Part shown: positions 63,174-64,000 of the stretch, piece by piece
Layout of the letters: each line of letters starts with the position of its first letter
How positions within the stretch are numbered: position 1 is the first letter of the stretch
Origin: Spirodela intermedia
Taxonomy: Eukaryota > Streptophyta > Magnoliopsida > Alismatales > Araceae
NCBI GenBank assembly: GCA_902729315.2
Contig: LR746272.1
Location: 6,883,827 to 6,947,826 of the forward strand
DNA: 64,000 bases
Direction: 5' to 3'
Notes under the pieces: generated by a model
What the model was told of the DNA's origin: nothing
Database searches by the model: none
The model's input: the letters and a program-made list of their open reading frames with translations, nothing else
Translations under genes and position numbers: made by a program

Positions 63174-63609
63174 CTAAGGAGCACGCGGAATGGATTATCC
63201 CTCTGCTTTCTATCTGTAGTCCACTGCATATTCTCTCTCTATGTGCTTTCTAAGGAGCACGGGGAGTGGTAGAGAGAGAGAACATGGATCACACATACAT
63301 TTGTACAGTCATGTTGTTTAGGAGAGCGTCAGCCATGGCCTAGTTATCTTTACAGGCCCCATAGAAAACCAAATTAACCGTTCTAGGAAAAGATCTAAAG
63401 ATGGCGGCTGGCCCCACGGTAAGATCAGACAGCTATCACTACCACTTTTTTATAAACCGAGTCTTCATGGGGAAATATTTCCGCTTCTTCCATACACAGC
63501 AATCCTGTTGTCAAAATTTTCTCCAACCTCTACAAACCGACCGAATGCCACCCAAACCACCCCTCCCCAACTACCTCCATTCAGAAAATACTGACGGGGA
63601 AGTGATGCA

Positions 63610-63657
<48 letters not shown>

Positions 63658-64000
63658 TGGCTAATCAAGAAAACTTTGAAAATTTTGAAACCCTAGGTTG
63701 CCTTAGTTGTCACCAACCTATTCCACATAAACCCCAAGATTGCTTCTATGACTACTCCACTATATAGGCAGATCTTGCTCACACCTACCAAGTAGTTATT
63801 TTGGCTGTGTTTCAGAATCCTAATTTATGTGATTCTTCTACAAAGTTTTTCTTTATTGAATGGTATAGGTAATAATCAAATGGATACAAGTAATTCAGAT
63901 GGCTCATGAGATCACCTAATAATTTACATGGTTACTAATGTTGCACAAAAATCTAGTTTAATTCTATGAGGTTCTCTAACAATTCTATGACTAATCTAGT
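62973..64000 (-). promoter_or_regulatory. Upstream region of the CAR gene
   Basis: The region to the right of the start codon holds the leader and promoter of the minus-strand CAR gene. It has a CT tract at 63141-63168, a 16-bp direct repeat CTTTCTAAGGAGCACG at 63170-63185 and 63246-63261, and a GA tract at 63611-63654. Nothing else coding was seen to the window end. Confidence 0.55.
63611..63654. repeat. (GA)n microsatellite
   Basis: About 21 pure GA units, 640 bp upstream of the CAR start codon. Confidence 0.92.

Noticed and set aside
62658-63272. A 204-codon plus-strand frame at the right end
   Set aside because: It is antisense to CAR exon 1 and largely GA/CT-tract peptides.
1-64000. 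tRNA, rRNA or CRISPR features
   Set aside because: None was recognised. The periodic repeats are microsatellites or minisatellites without spacer structure.

Overview
This window is nuclear DNA of a flowering plant. The genes are intron-rich, the exons meet at consensus GT-AG sites (one GC-AG), introns and spacers are AT-rich with long GA/CT microsatellites, and every protein recognised has a close plant counterpart. The spliced lengths agree with the known plant families: NRPB4 138 aa, SEC8 1051 aa, VPS35 790 aa, DUF212 protein 170 aa and CAR-type C2 protein 167 aa. The species cannot be fixed from the sequence. An angiosperm is certain, but any finer placement would be a guess.

Layout. (1) 1-6885, + strand: the 3' part of a class III starch/glucan branching enzyme gene (BE1/SBE3 type), seven exons ending in a stop at 6883-6885. 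(2) 6886-10067: intergenic. (3) 10068-12601, - strand: complete NRPB4, a subunit of RNA polymerase II, six coding exons. (4) 12602-14446: shared upstream region of two divergent genes. (5) 14447-38286, + strand: complete SEC8 exocyst gene, 26 coding exons over 24 kb. Its introns carry an old LTR retroelement pair with primer-binding site and polypurine tract, a second primer-binding-site remnant and a Copia-like reverse transcriptase scrap. (6) 38287-39935: spacer rich in microsatellites and G-boxes. (7) 39936-52951, + strand: complete VPS35 retromer gene, 22 coding exons. (8) 52952-55616: convergent spacer with two different minisatellite-like arrays. (9) 55617-60212, - strand: complete DUF212 (acid phosphatase/haloperoxidase-related) membrane protein, five exons. 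(10) 60939-62972, - strand: complete C2-domain CAR-family protein, three exons. (11) 62973-64000: upstream region of the CAR gene, no further gene seen.

Functionally these are ordinary housekeeping genes, not a cluster with one pathway. SEC8 (exocyst tethering at the plasma membrane) and VPS35 (endosomal retromer) are tandem neighbours and both serve membrane traffic, and the CAR protein is a likely Ca2+-dependent membrane binder. I found no convincing new biological system. The points most worth checking are a 96-nt VPS35 first intron made largely of a CT microsatellite that stays open in frame, a cryptic 49-nt exon in another VPS35 intron, a GC-AG intron in SEC8, and a compact LTR element with a large internal inverted repeat. 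All exon boundaries below were placed by eye from reading frame, splice sites and remembered family sequences; none was checked against transcripts.
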